The translations under genes and the position numbers were made by a program. From contig CBDETD010000002.1 in NCBI GenBank assembly GCA_965242805.1, forward strand, positions 3,472,001-3,536,000: DNA of 64,000 nt, written 5' to 3'. The DNA is from JANQEU01 sp965242805 (lineage in GTDB: Bacteria > Bacteroidota > Bacteroidia > Cytophagales > Cyclobacteriaceae). Shown one piece after another: positions 1-8,372 of the stretch. The notes below the pieces were generated by a model, which did not search any database, was not told where the DNA came from, and saw only the letters and a program-made list of their open reading frames with translations. The first letter of the stretch is position 1, and every line of letters starts with the position of its first letter.

Positions 1-20
1 CCTCCATTACCATACCATCA

Positions 21-464
21 ATGGCCACTAATGTTCTACAAGATCCACCTCAGCCCCTGGATCCCAAGCTGGTAAAGGATTTCGTAATAGCAGGTCATGG
101 AAAAATGGATGAAGTAAAAGATATGTTGGAGCAATACCCAAATCTTATCTCCTGCAGACATGATTGGGGGAAGGGAGATTATGAAGAGGCAATTGAAGGA
201 GCGGGTCATGTCGGCAACGAGGACATTGCTAATTACCTTATCGAGAAAGGAGCAAGGGTGAACCTGTTCGTCTTAACAATGCTCGGGAAGACAGACTTGG
301 TCCTGCCTATTCTAAAAGAATACCCGCAGCTGGTAAATTCATTGGGTGCCCATGGATTTACATTGCTTCATCATGCAAATGTTGGAGGTGAAAGATCCCT
401 GGAGATCAAGGATTTCCTAACGGAAAACGGCCTGAAAGAAACAAAGGTGAATATCAAAGGCTAA
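21..464 (+). CDS. Ankyrin-repeat protein, possibly N-terminally truncated by the window edge
   Basis: The protein has 147 residues from the first ATG. Helix-turn-helix units match ankyrin repeats: a stretch near residues 19-45 (AGHGKMDEVKDMLEQYPNLI), one near 60-80 (GHVGNEDIANYLIEKGARVN) and one near 110-140 (HGFTLLHHANVGG). Ankyrin repeats are protein-binding scaffolds, so no enzymatic role can be read. The frame stays open upstream of this ATG to the window edge, so the true start and any export signal may lie outside. The gene is followed by a dispersed palindromic repeat rather than by a partner gene. The fold call is good; the function is unknown. Confidence 0.7.
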   Translation: MATNVLQDPPQPLDPKLVKDFVIAGHGKMDEVKDMLEQYPNLISCRHDWGKGDYEEAIEGAGHVGNEDIANYLIEKGARVNLFVLTMLGKTDLVLPILKEYPQLVNSLGAHGFTLLHHANVGGERSLEIKDFLTENGLKETKVNIKG

Positions 465-499
465 ATCACGGCCTTCATAGTCCCCCGCCGTCTATCGCT

Positions 500-580
500 T
501 TAAAAAAAGCTGTCACATCGACCCGCCTAGTCCCCCTTTCGCAAAGGGGGTTAGGGGGATTGGTGGCGAATTGTATTCCA
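500..580. repeat. Dispersed palindromic repeat, copy 1
   Basis: The gap between the ankyrin gene and the pterin dehydratase carries AAAAAAGCTGTCACATCGA at about 504. It then carries the GC-rich palindrome CCCCCTTTCGCAAAGGGGG at about 533-551, followed by GGGGGATTGGTGG. The same modules recur at many other intergenic sites in this window. The palindrome can form an 8-bp CCCCCTTT/AAAGGGGG stem and could act as a bidirectional transcript end. No gene is visible here. Confidence 0.8.
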
Positions 581-636
581 GTTTTCTAAATGCCAATTGA
601 TTTGGGCAAAAGAAAGAAATTATAAACCTTTATCCC

Positions 637-867
637 ATGTGGCAAGAAAAAGATAATACCCTTCATCGAGAATTTGAATTCAAGGATTTCACTGAAGCTT
701 TTGGTTTCATGACCAAAGTGGCGATCATCGCCGAAAAGATGGACCACCATCCCAATTGGAGTAATGTGTACAACCGAGTGACGATTTCATTATCAACACA
801 TGATGCCGGTGACATTGTCACCGATAAGGACCATAAATTGGCTGAGGCCATAGACAGATTGGTGTAG
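637..867 (+). CDS. 4a-hydroxytetrahydrobiopterin dehydratase (pterin-4-alpha-carbinolamine dehydratase)
   Basis: A 76-residue protein that covers the whole small PCD/DCoH fold. The family signature is clear: KMDHHPNWSNVYNRVTI near residues 34-50, with the paired histidines of the active site, then the STHDAGDIVTDKDHKLAEAI segment near 53-72. The enzyme dehydrates 4a-hydroxytetrahydropterin so that the cofactor can be recycled after aromatic amino acid hydroxylation. It starts at ATG 637, with Trp as the second residue, as is common in short bacterial members. It stands alone between two repeat clusters, and no phenylalanine hydroxylase is seen in the window. Confidence 0.9.
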   Translation: MWQEKDNTLHREFEFKDFTEAFGFMTKVAIIAEKMDHHPNWSNVYNRVTISLSTHDAGDIVTDKDHKLAEAIDRLV

Positions 868-884
868 ATATTTCCCAGCTTATA

Positions 885-1200
885 GAATCCACTCCCCCTT
901 TCGCAAAGGGGCTAGGGGGATTGGTGGAGAATCCTGCTGACAAGATCCTGCCCGATTTTTCCCCTGCAGTCCTTTCGACCATAAGACAAGGTAAACAAAA
1001 GAATTGACCCACAGAGCTTGGCTAAACACGCCCCGCAGTCATTTCGAACTGAGTGAGAAATCTATTCATGATTGATTGTAGAATCATGGATAGATTTCTG
1101 ATTTGCTTTCTGGTTGTGAAACTACTCCCCTTTGAAAAAGGGGGGATTCTTACTCCCCCCTTTAGCAAAGGGGGGTTGGGGGGATTGGTGGAGAATTGAA
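885..1200. repeat. Dispersed intergenic repeat cluster, copy 2
   Basis: This gap of more than 300 bases before rsmI is filled with mobile-looking repeat modules. CCCCTTTCGCAAAGGGG lies at about 896-912, with GGGGGATTGGTGGAGAATCC after it. A CAGTCCTTTCGACC module follows. Then comes GAGAAATCTATTCATGATTG at about 1052 with its inverted partner ATCATGGATAGATTTCTG at about 1082. A second CCCCCCTTTAGCAAAGGGGGG palindrome lies at about 1154-1174. Translated, the modules give the peptide STNPPNPPLLKGG, an artefact of the repeat. No gene is supported. Confidence 0.8.
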
Positions 1201-1226
1201 ATAAACTCCGACAGAAACTCACCTTC

Positions 1227-1955
1227 TTGTTTGTCAAAACAAAAGAAAATAAAAAACTTACCTCTGAAATAAACCCAATTCACTTGAGCACCTCCCTATA
1301 CCTAGTGGCTACCCCCATTGGTAACCTTAAAGACATGACCTTCAGAGCAATTGAGGTGCTGAAAGAGGTCGACCAGATCCTCGCCGAGGACACAAGGACA
1401 TCTGGTGTATTACTTAAGCACTATGAGATCAACACATCGCTGCGTAGCTTCCATGCATTTAATGAGCATAAAGCAGTTGAAGGGATCATTAAAGAGATGA
1501 AATCAGGAAAAGTTTTCGCGTTGATTTCCGATGCCGGAACTCCTGGCGTTTCTGACCCCGGATTCCTTCTGGCCAGAGCCATTATTCAAAATGATCTGAA
1601 AATGGAGGTGCTACCTGGAGCAACTGCCTTCATTCCTGCCTTACTTAAATCCGGTTTTCCTTGTGAAAGATTTGTATTTGAAGGTTTCCTACCCCATAAA
1701 AAAGGCCGCAAAACCAAGCTGGAGGCTATAAAGGAAGAGACCAGAACCGTAATCCTTTATGAATCCCCGCACCGTTTGATCAAGACATTAACCCAAATCC
1801 AGGAATTTGTTGGGTTACATACCGTGGTAAGCGTTTCTCGGGAGTTGACCAAGAAGTTTGAGGAAACGATCACCGGCTCTATTGAAGATTTAATCTCACA
1901 TTTCGAAACTCACCAACCAAAAGGGGAGTTTGTAATCGTAATCAGAAGATCATGA
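1227..1955 (+). CDS. rsmI: 16S rRNA (cytidine(1402)-2'-O)-methyltransferase RsmI
   Basis: SAM-dependent tetrapyrrole-methylase-fold enzyme that 2'-O-methylates C1402 in the ribosomal P site. Diagnostic segments are LYLVATPIGNLKDMT at the N-terminus, AEDTRTSGVLLKHY, SDAGTPGVSDPGFLL and the PGATAFIPAL segment. The C-terminal part has YESPHRLIKTL and the REL-TKKFEE segment. The longest frame opens at TTG 1227, but an in-frame TTG at 1284 gives a start much closer to the conserved LYLVATPIGNL, so the first ~19 residues are doubtful. The stop overlaps the ATG of the next gene by four bases, so the two are probably translated together. Confidence 0.95.
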   Translation: MFVKTKENKKLTSEINPIHLSTSLYLVATPIGNLKDMTFRAIEVLKEVDQILAEDTRTSGVLLKHYEINTSLRSFHAFNEHKAVEGIIKEMKSGKVFALISDAGTPGVSDPGFLLARAIIQNDLKMEVLPGATAFIPALLKSGFPCERFVFEGFLPHKKGRKTKLEAIKEETRTVILYESPHRLIKTLTQIQEFVGLHTVVSVSRELTKKFEETITGSIEDLISHFETHQPKGEFVIVIRRS

Positions 1956-2737
1956 ACCTGCTGCAAACCATCGAAAAAGCCAAAAAGATTGCCATTGACG
2001 TAGGTGAATTTATTCGTCAGGAATCACAGAATTTCACAGTAGACAAGGTAGAACTTAAGGGCAAGGCTGACCTGGTCTCTTACGTAGATCAGACAGCTGA
2101 AACCCGTCTCGTCGAACAATTGAGCGAACTGATCCCCGGATCCTCCTTTATAACAGAGGAGAACATGGTCGAGCAGAAGCAAAGTGACAATACCTGGATC
2201 ATCGACCCGCTTGATGGGACGACCAATTTCGTTCATGGTATACCATCATATGCTGTTTCCGTTGCTTTGCAGGTAGATGGTAAACTGAGTGCAGGGATAG
2301 TTTATGAGATATCTCGAGATGAATGCTTTTGGGCGGTGAAAGGACTCGGAGCTTTCCGAAATCGGGAAATGATCCATGTGACCCCTGCGAATAAAATAGA
2401 TGACAGTCTTTTTTCCACTGGATTTCCTATTTACAATTTTGAAAAGATCGATGAATATTTGGCTATCCTCAATGAGTTGATGAGGAACAGCCATGGATTG
2501 AGAAGGATCGGAAGTGCCGCAACGGATCTTGCTTTTGTGGCCTGTGGTCGAATGGAAGGTTTTTTCGAATACAATCTGAATGCATGGGACGTTGCAGCCG
2601 GTGCTCTGATCGTTCAGGAAGCTGGTGGAACAGTCACCGATTTCAAAGGAGGGGATGATTTTCTTTTTGGAAGGGAGATTGTCGCCGCCGGACCTGTCCA
2701 CTCCGAGTTGTTGTCTGTCATCCAGAAATTTTGGTAG
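1952..2737 (+). CDS. Inositol monophosphatase family protein (SuhB-like)
   Basis: A 261-residue Mg-dependent phosphatase of the inositol monophosphatase family. The metal-binding residues are all in place: the glutamates of SSFITEEN near residue 70, WIIDPLDGTTNFVHGIP near 83-99, and WDVAAGALIVQEAGG near 210. Family members hydrolyse inositol phosphates, and some act as 3'-phosphoadenosine phosphatases or regulators; the substrate here cannot be decided. The ATG overlaps the rsmI stop (ATGA), giving a two-gene operon. The stop runs directly into the next repeat cluster. Confidence 0.92.
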   Translation: MNLLQTIEKAKKIAIDVGEFIRQESQNFTVDKVELKGKADLVSYVDQTAETRLVEQLSELIPGSSFITEENMVEQKQSDNTWIIDPLDGTTNFVHGIPSYAVSVALQVDGKLSAGIVYEISRDECFWAVKGLGAFRNREMIHVTPANKIDDSLFSTGFPIYNFEKIDEYLAILNELMRNSHGLRRIGSAATDLAFVACGRMEGFFEYNLNAWDVAAGALIVQEAGGTVTDFKGGDDFLFGREIVAAGPVHSELLSVIQKFW

Positions 2738-3066
2738 CTCCCCATTTCTCAAAGGGGGCTAGGGGGATTGGTAGTGAATCCTGCTGACAAGCTCCTACCC
2801 GATTCTTCACCTACAGTCCTTTCGAATGGAAGTCAATTTAAGGGTAAGTAAAAGAACTTACCCACAGAGCTTGGCTAAACACGCCCTGCAGTCTTTTCGA
2901 ACGAAACGAAGTGAAGAGAGAAATCTATTCATAACTATGTGAAGATTCTATGTAGTTTTCTATTTCGATCTTCTGGTTGAAACTACTCCCCCTTTGGAAA
3001 AGGGGGCTAGGGGGATTCTTACTCCCCCTTTCTCAAAGGGGGCTTGGGGGGATTGGTGGAGAATCC
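2738..3066. repeat. Dispersed intergenic repeat cluster, copy 3
   Basis: A composite of repeat modules. TTTCTCAAAGGGGGCTAGGG lies at about 2746, and a second palindrome CCCCCTTTGGAAAAGGGGG at about 2988. A third, CCCCCTTTCTCAAAGGGGG, lies at about 3023-3041. Between them are GCTTGGCTAAACACGCCCTG at about 2869, the CAGTCTTTTCGAACG module and GAGAAATCTATTCATA. The right part overlaps the 3' end of the LytTR gene on the minus strand and supplies its stop codon. The same order of modules is seen at 7.6-8.0 kb and 41.4 kb. Confidence 0.8.
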
Positions 3067-3798
3067 TGCATACGACTTCCCAATTGGAATAATCCTACCC
3101 CCAATCTCCACATTCTCATTATTATAAGATTCGATTTTGTCTCTATTAATAATAAACGACTTATGAATTCGCTGAAAATTATCGGGAAGCAGTGATTCCG
3201 CGTCTTTTAAGGTCAGGTACGAGATAAGCGACTTATTGGACTCCAGGTAGAAGGTCAAATAATTCCCCAATCCCTCAACATATAAAATTGTCGAAGGCAA
3301 TACCCTGTAAAACCGCTTTTCACTTCTTATTTCCAGCGGTTGCTCCTCGATTCTAGTGGACAATTTCCTTTCTTCGAGCCAGAGTTTGTAGATCTTCAAT
3401 GCGGTGAGAAGCATAACCGTAGAGTTGATTAGTACAATGGATCTAACAATCAAGTCGGTCTCCCATAGCTCATTGTTGGATTCGAAAAAGTATTCATGGA
3501 AATAAAAGGTGAGTACTCGCTGTATGATTCCAAAAATAGATACCAAAACCAGGTACAACAGAAAGAACTTCATTACCCTTTCCCTGGCTAGGAACCTGGG
3601 GATCAGGTAATACATGGATATGTATGACGCGGCGATCCGAACTGGCATAAGTACAAATTCCAATTCAAAGGACTTAAAAAGTTTACCTTCTTCCGCCCAT
3701 AAAAAACTGAAGAATAAATAAAGTGTAATCCAAAATAGTACATGGGTTAGGATCCTCGAGTTGAAAATGTATAGCTCCCTGGATAATATCCTTTTCAT
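3019..3798 (-). CDS. Membrane-bound LytTR-family transcriptional regulator, C-terminus altered by a repeat
   Basis: About 259 residues from ATG 3798; a TTG lies one codon upstream. Residues ~12-140 hold four hydrophobic segments. A short linker leads to a LytTR DNA-binding domain at ~160-250, with the family pattern EGLGNYLTFYLE and the segment FQRIHKSFIINRDKI. LytTR proteins bind direct-repeat promoter sites; the membrane part suggests signal sensing without a histidine kinase, and no kinase is adjacent. The last ~14 residues (GFSTNPPKPPLRKGE) are translated from the dispersed repeat downstream, replacing the usual basic helix-like end. The family is sure; whether it is still active is uncertain. 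Confidence 0.88.
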   Translation of the reverse strand: MKRILSRELYIFNSRILTHVLFWITLYLFFSFLWAEEGKLFKSFELEFVLMPVRIAASYISMYYLIPRFLARERVMKFFLLYLVLVSIFGIIQRVLTFYFHEYFFESNNELWETDLIVRSIVLINSTVMLLTALKIYKLWLEERKLSTRIEEQPLEIRSEKRFYRVLPSTILYVEGLGNYLTFYLESNKSLISYLTLKDAESLLPDNFQRIHKSFIINRDKIESYNNENVEIGGRIIPIGKSYAGFSTNPPKPPLRKGE

Positions 3799-3932
3799 CA
3801 AATCATAAAAATCTGGTTGTTGACATAAGAAACGTGTTTAAACGTATAAAACACAATTTTCCGTGCTCCCACTCTGCTTTTCGATCGTTTATTTCACTGT
3901 TTAAAACTCAAACATAAACATCCCAATTGAAG

Positions 3933-5243
3933 ATGAAACAAGCATTATCCCTACTAATTACCATCTCATTTTTCTGTTGTCAGTCCCAGGAACTAGGGAG
4001 AAGGGCAAAATGGCAAGCCAGCTTCCAGCGTATGGAAAATAATCCAGGTGTTACCATAACATCCATGGAATCACGGAGCCCTCTTGAAACGGCCGGATTC
4101 AAAGAAGGTGATATTCTATTGAAAATCAATGGTCGATTGATAGCATCCGGAGAGGACTGGAGCGCCGTTACTTATGGCATCAGATCAGGGAAGCCAACAA
4201 AGATCCGATATAGAAGGGGAGGCAAAGTAGATTTAACTGAGGTCATGCTGAATCCTTTGGAAAAAGAGTCCCACGATGGGTTGGATACTTTTTATGAGTC
4301 TATAACAAGTGACTACGGGATACAACTGCGGACAATCATTACCAAACCTAAAAATCAGAGGGGTCGACTACCTGCTATTCTTCTGATTCAAGGTCTCAGC
4401 TGTAGTACGATTGAAAATTACCCGGGGAGGTCAGGCAATTGGAATGAGCAGATCAAGTATGTAGTAGAACAATCGGATATGGTCGTAATGCGGGTGGAAA
4501 AACCTGGTGTTGGTGATAGTGAAGGTGATTGTTCTGAAACAGACTTTCAAACTGAATTGTCTGGCTATAATGCTGCAGTCAGAGCCCTGAAAGAAAAGGA
4601 ATATATCGATACTGATCGAATTGTGGTATATGGTTCAAGCATGGGTAGCGCATTGGCACCTTTGCTTGCTAATGAGTTTGACTTAGCCGGGGTCATTTCT
4701 GACGGTACGTTTTTCAAAACATGGTTTGAACACATGCTGGAGATAGAACGCCGGATCCGTCAAATGTCCGGGGATGATGAATCCACCATAGTTAAGAAGA
4801 TGAATGAAGGGTACATTCCACTTTATTATGGAATGTTGATAGAAGGTAAGTCCTATGAAGAAGTAATCAAGACAAATCCGTCTCTGGCTGATTATAATTA
4901 CCATGGTCCACGACACATGTATGGTAGACCGGTTGAGTACTATCAACAACTACAGCAATTCGATCTTGCGGGAGAATGGGAAAAGCTGAAGGTTCCAGTC
5001 AGAATTATGTATGGGTCGAACGACTGGATCATGTCAGAATTCGATAATAGAATGATCATGAATGTACTGGATCGGGTAGGTCACGAAGATCACGAATTGC
5101 TGATCTACCCCGGGTTGGATCATTGGAACACTATCCATGAGTCACCGGACAATTCATTTCATGGCAAACCCGGGAAATGGGATGAAGGTGTGCCCCAGCA
5201 GATTGTTGATTGGGCAAGGGAGATGGTAGAGATATCTCAATAG
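3933..5243 (+). CDS. PDZ-containing alpha/beta hydrolase, predicted lipoprotein
   Basis: About 436 residues from ATG 3933 (a TTG lies two codons earlier). The N-terminus is a short lipoprotein-like signal (ALSLLITISFFCCQ) with a cysteine near residue 17. Residues ~30-100 form a PDZ-like domain (SPLETAGFKEGDILLKINGR). An alpha/beta hydrolase follows with nucleophile Ser236 in GSSMGS, probable acid Asp364 in YGSNDWI and His397 in GLDHWN. It is probably a periplasmic or outer-membrane-attached esterase or peptidase. It is monocistronic and bounded by a repeat downstream. The substrate cannot be read from the sequence. Confidence 0.82.
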   Translation: MKQALSLLITISFFCCQSQELGRRAKWQASFQRMENNPGVTITSMESRSPLETAGFKEGDILLKINGRLIASGEDWSAVTYGIRSGKPTKIRYRRGGKVDLTEVMLNPLEKESHDGLDTFYESITSDYGIQLRTIITKPKNQRGRLPAILLIQGLSCSTIENYPGRSGNWNEQIKYVVEQSDMVVMRVEKPGVGDSEGDCSETDFQTELSGYNAAVRALKEKEYIDTDRIVVYGSSMGSALAPLLANEFDLAGVISDGTFFKTWFEHMLEIERRIRQMSGDDESTIVKKMNEGYIPLYYGMLIEGKSYEEVIKTNPSLADYNYHGPRHMYGRPVEYYQQLQQFDLAGEWEKLKVPVRIMYGSNDWIMSEFDNRMIMNVLDRVGHEDHELLIYPGLDHWNTIHESPDNSFHGKPGKWDEGVPQQIVDWAREMVEISQ

Positions 5244-5279
5244 CTTGGTTTTATTTAACAGAACACATTGATGGGAAAG

Positions 5280-5475
5280 TTTCTTCAAGCTAATCCCCCT
5301 TGCTCCCTTTCCCTGCCTGCCGGAAGGCAAGGTTCAAAAAAGGTGGAAAACTACTCCCCCTTTCGCAAAGGGGGCCAGGGGGGATTGGTGTTGAATTTTG
5401 CAAGAAAAATCATTTCTTATACACCCTGCAGTCCTTTTGACCGAAGCAAAGCGAAGAAAGCTTGCCGACCGAAGG
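5280..5475. repeat. Dispersed intergenic repeat cluster, copy 4
   Basis: The gap of about 290 bases after the hydrolase contains CTGCCTGCCGGAAGGCAAGG at about 5312 and the palindrome CCCCCTTTCGCAAAGGGGG at about 5356-5374 with GGGGGATTGGTGTTGAAT. A CCTGCAGTCCTTTTGACCGA module lies at about 5426. The modules match those at 7.6-8.0 kb closely, including the trailing TTTTGCAAGAAAAATCAT. An open frame across it only translates the repeat. Confidence 0.8.
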
Positions 5476-5537
5476 TGGGCCTGCCGTCCGAAGGTGGGAA
5501 AACTATTCATACCGTGTGGGGAACATGAAAAGTTTTC

Positions 5538-7436
5538 TTAGTTGTTTATCCTTTTAGTAATATAAGTCAACCGATCCGCATAGATAGGAATATCAGACAC
5601 CACACCAAGTAATTCCCTGGCATTCTCTAAGTGTGAGAGCGATTCTTCTTCCTCATCTACTTTCTTTTTAAGCAGCGCATAAGAAATATATGTTTCCGCG
5701 AGTTCCGGAGCGAAGGTTCGGGAGTCTTTAGTGTTCAGAGACTGTCTTATCTCCAGTGATTGGTCAAGATAATTCTGAGCTTCTTCGTGCAGACGTAATT
5801 TGGTATGAACCTCTCCCAACAGTTGATAAGTATGAGCCAACGGAGGATTAAATCGGTTAGGGCTCACTTCGACATATTCTTCCAAAAATTCTTTAGCATC
5901 ATTGAGATGAGGCAACGCTTTTTTTACTTTTTTCTTTGCCATATACATTCTGCCAAGGTCAAGTAAAGCCAAACCATGATCAGCTGCATGACTAGGTGTT
6001 TTTTCTGACAACATCTTTTTCAAGGAATAGGATTTCAGAAAGAACTTTCTGGCTTTCCCTTTCTTTTTCATCACCAGGTAAAGATCCCCTAAGTTGTCAT
6101 AGGTCTTGGAAAGATCAAATGCGTGGAGCTCATGATTCTCTTCATAATTTTTCTCCCTGATCTCACGGGCGAAGTCAAGATTTTTCTTCGCTTTATCAAA
6201 TTCTTTTTCCTTCAGATATAGCAAATGAGTTTCATTGTATACTTCCGCAAGGTCCCTGGATCGGACATTTCCATTCTCCTGAATAATTCTTGTACAAATA
6301 GGTACATAGGTATCATATAATGCCCTGGCGGAATCCAGATTGTTATTCTTGCTGTAGACATTACCAAGGTTTGAGCTGGTAAATGCAATTTCCAGTTGTA
6401 GGAAATCCGGATTATTTTCATTGAATTTTAGCTTGATATCCAGAGCTTTCTGGTAGGTCTTGGCAGCAAGGGTGAATTCAAATATTTCTTCATAGTTTAC
6501 ACCCAGATTGTTCAGACTGGAGGCAAGACCTATTGGAAACCCTGAAGGATCCTTATTGTAAAGCTCTTCTTCCATGCCGATCGCTTCCTTGTAAGAATTG
6601 ATGGATTCATCGTCGTGATAGATTGCCGAGCAGGCCATGCTTAACCGGTGTCTTACTGTTGTCGAGATATTGTAATAGTAAGTTGAACGCTCACGTTCAG
6701 GAGTATCTTCCATGGAGGATAGGATATCCTTGTTCATGGTGATAGCTGCATGATAGTTACCTAAATCATATTCAGCTACGGCAAGGTTGCTTCTCAGGTA
6801 GCTAATGTGAGGGACATAACTTTTGCCATCAAATCCATCTATTTCTTCGAACAGTGCAATCCCCCGTTTAATAATATCTCTCGTAGAATTATAATCATTC
6901 AGAAGTATTTTAGCATTACTGGCTTCCATATACATACTGGCCAAAATACGCTTGTAACCGGGATGATTAACTTCCTCAAGTACATCCTCCAAATCACGTA
7001 TGGCTAATTGTATGGTAGAGTCACTTTCCAGCACTTTCTCTATAGCTGAATAGCTCATCGATAGATTTCTTAAGACGATTCCCCGAAATGCTTTGACCTG
7101 AACATCCTGGGAAGGTGCTTCCGTGATTATCTCTGCGTCCTCCTGAGTGGGCATCTCATTGATTACCTCAACAGATTTTGAATAGAAGTTGACGGCTTCT
7201 TCATATGCATTTTCATTTTTGCGGATGTTACCCATTTTAAAGTAATCGGCGGTCAGAGTTTCGATTACATCCTGCGTTCTATCCACAGATTCCAGGGAAT
7301 CAATTCGGTTCAATAGGATCTCTTCATCAGATTGCGTTTGCGAAAAAGCATTTATTCCAATAGTAAGCAGAATCGGGGTAAAGAGCACTCTTGCTAAATA
7401 CCGAACGGTAAAAGAATTTCTAAAATAGTGAGTCAT
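5538..7436 (-). CDS. Secreted tetratricopeptide-repeat protein
   Basis: A 632-residue protein with a Sec-type signal peptide at residues ~12-34 (ARVLFTPILLTIGINAFSQ). The rest is a nearly continuous array of TPR helices of the kinesin-light-chain style, for example YDNLGDLYLVMKKKGKARKF and LADLGRMY-like units repeated about every 40 residues. TPR solenoids bind other proteins; no catalytic domain or C-terminal effector domain is visible. It probably sits in the periplasm. The ATG at 7436 has no close upstream gene, and the 3' end faces a repeat cluster. Confidence 0.85.
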   Translation of the reverse strand: MTHYFRNSFTVRYLARVLFTPILLTIGINAFSQTQSDEEILLNRIDSLESVDRTQDVIETLTADYFKMGNIRKNENAYEEAVNFYSKSVEVINEMPTQEDAEIITEAPSQDVQVKAFRGIVLRNLSMSYSAIEKVLESDSTIQLAIRDLEDVLEEVNHPGYKRILASMYMEASNAKILLNDYNSTRDIIKRGIALFEEIDGFDGKSYVPHISYLRSNLAVAEYDLGNYHAAITMNKDILSSMEDTPERERSTYYYNISTTVRHRLSMACSAIYHDDESINSYKEAIGMEEELYNKDPSGFPIGLASSLNNLGVNYEEIFEFTLAAKTYQKALDIKLKFNENNPDFLQLEIAFTSSNLGNVYSKNNNLDSARALYDTYVPICTRIIQENGNVRSRDLAEVYNETHLLYLKEKEFDKAKKNLDFAREIREKNYEENHELHAFDLSKTYDNLGDLYLVMKKKGKARKFFLKSYSLKKMLSEKTPSHAADHGLALLDLGRMYMAKKKVKKALPHLNDAKEFLEEYVEVSPNRFNPPLAHTYQLLGEVHTKLRLHEEAQNYLDQSLEIRQSLNTKDSRTFAPELAETYISYALLKKKVDEEEESLSHLENARELLGVVSDIPIYADRLTYITKRINN

Positions 7437-7589
7437 TAAATGCTTATTTGTTTACCTGTGTCTAATACATTTCAAAAAACGGCCGAAGATAGCTGTATTT
7501 AAGAAATTTTGATGGATTTGAGAGGATATAGTTGCATCATATAAATTTTGCAACTCCAGTTAAAGGGTAACCTATCTAACTCCTAACCT

Positions 7590-7992
7590 AATCCCCTAGC
7601 CCCCCTTCCTGCCTGCCGGTAAGCAAGGTTCGAAAAAGGGGGAAAACTACTCCCCCTTTAGCAAAGGGGGCCAGGGGGGATTGGTGTTGAATTTTGCAAG
7701 AAAAATCATATTTCTTATACACCCCTGCAGTCTTTTCGATTGGAAGTCAATTTAAGGGTAGGTAAAAAGACTTACCCACAGAGCTTGGCTAAACACGCCC
7801 TGCAGTCCTTTCGAACCTGCCTGCGGCAGGCAGGCAGAGTGAGAAATCTATTCATGTTTGATTGTGGAATCATGGATAGATTTCTGATTTGCTTCCTGGT
7901 TGTGAAGCTACTCCCTGCAAAAGGGGGCAGGTGGAAAACTACTCCCCCTTTCGCAAAGGGGGCCAGGGGGGATTGGTGTTGAATTTTGCAAA
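7590..7992. repeat. Dispersed intergenic repeat cluster, copy 5 (longest)
   Basis: About 400 bases of modules with no gene. TGCCTGCCGGTAAGCAAGG lies at about 7612, and the palindrome CCCCCTTTAGCAAAGGGGG at about 7651-7669. A CTGCAGTCTTTTCGATTGGA module lies at about 7725, with CTTGGCTAAACACGCCCTGC at about 7784. GTGAGAAATCTATTCATG lies at about 7839 and its inverted partner CATGGATAGATTTCTGA at about 7871. A second palindrome CCCCCTTTCGCAAAGGGGG lies at about 7943-7961. The order resembles clusters 2 and 3, so this looks like the full-length form of a composite element. Confidence 0.8.
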
Positions 7993-8209
7993 ATAACTGT
8001 GTGAGCAAAAGAAACACACCCACTATTTCCCATATAACTAAATTATTCCTTACATTCGAAAAGAACCAATGTAACATACACCTCTTTGCGCTACTCACTA
8101 TTTACACTTTGGATCAATTTCCAGTTACTTCGAAAAAGACTATTCCCCTCAAAAAATGGAGCCCATAACTCAAGAGCATCCAAACTTCACGAAGCGAAGA
8201 AGCGGGTTG

Positions 8210-8335
8210 GCCAGCCAGAATACCCGGGCCAGCGATGGCTTGTGGGAGGAAGGCGATTATTCTGGCTTGATCTTTTTGTCCACCGTGGACGCGGTTCGTT
8301 TTTGCATCAAGGCAAAAATGAAGGGCCTATCCGGC
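8210..8335. repeat. Second dispersed repeat family, copy A, upstream of the toxin gene
   Basis: The segment before the toxin start contains AGCGATGGC, GGGAGGAA and then CGTTTTTGCATCAAGGCAAA at about 8298 followed by AATGAA. The same order of words is found at about 22,000-22,112 downstream of the FtsX-type permease. The core TTTTTGC-ATCAAG-GCAAAAA is a small hairpin. Open frames crossing it are artefacts. The remaining bases between 7,992 and 8,372 show no gene. Confidence 0.6.
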
Positions 8336-8372
8336 CTGAGGATGGAAGAATCAATGTATCCAAAAGTTTCCT

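Noticed and set aside
5268..5528. Open frame rich in STNPP-like and KGGQGG-like residues
   Set aside because: It only translates the dispersed palindromic repeat; the same peptide appears in other repeat copies and on both strands.
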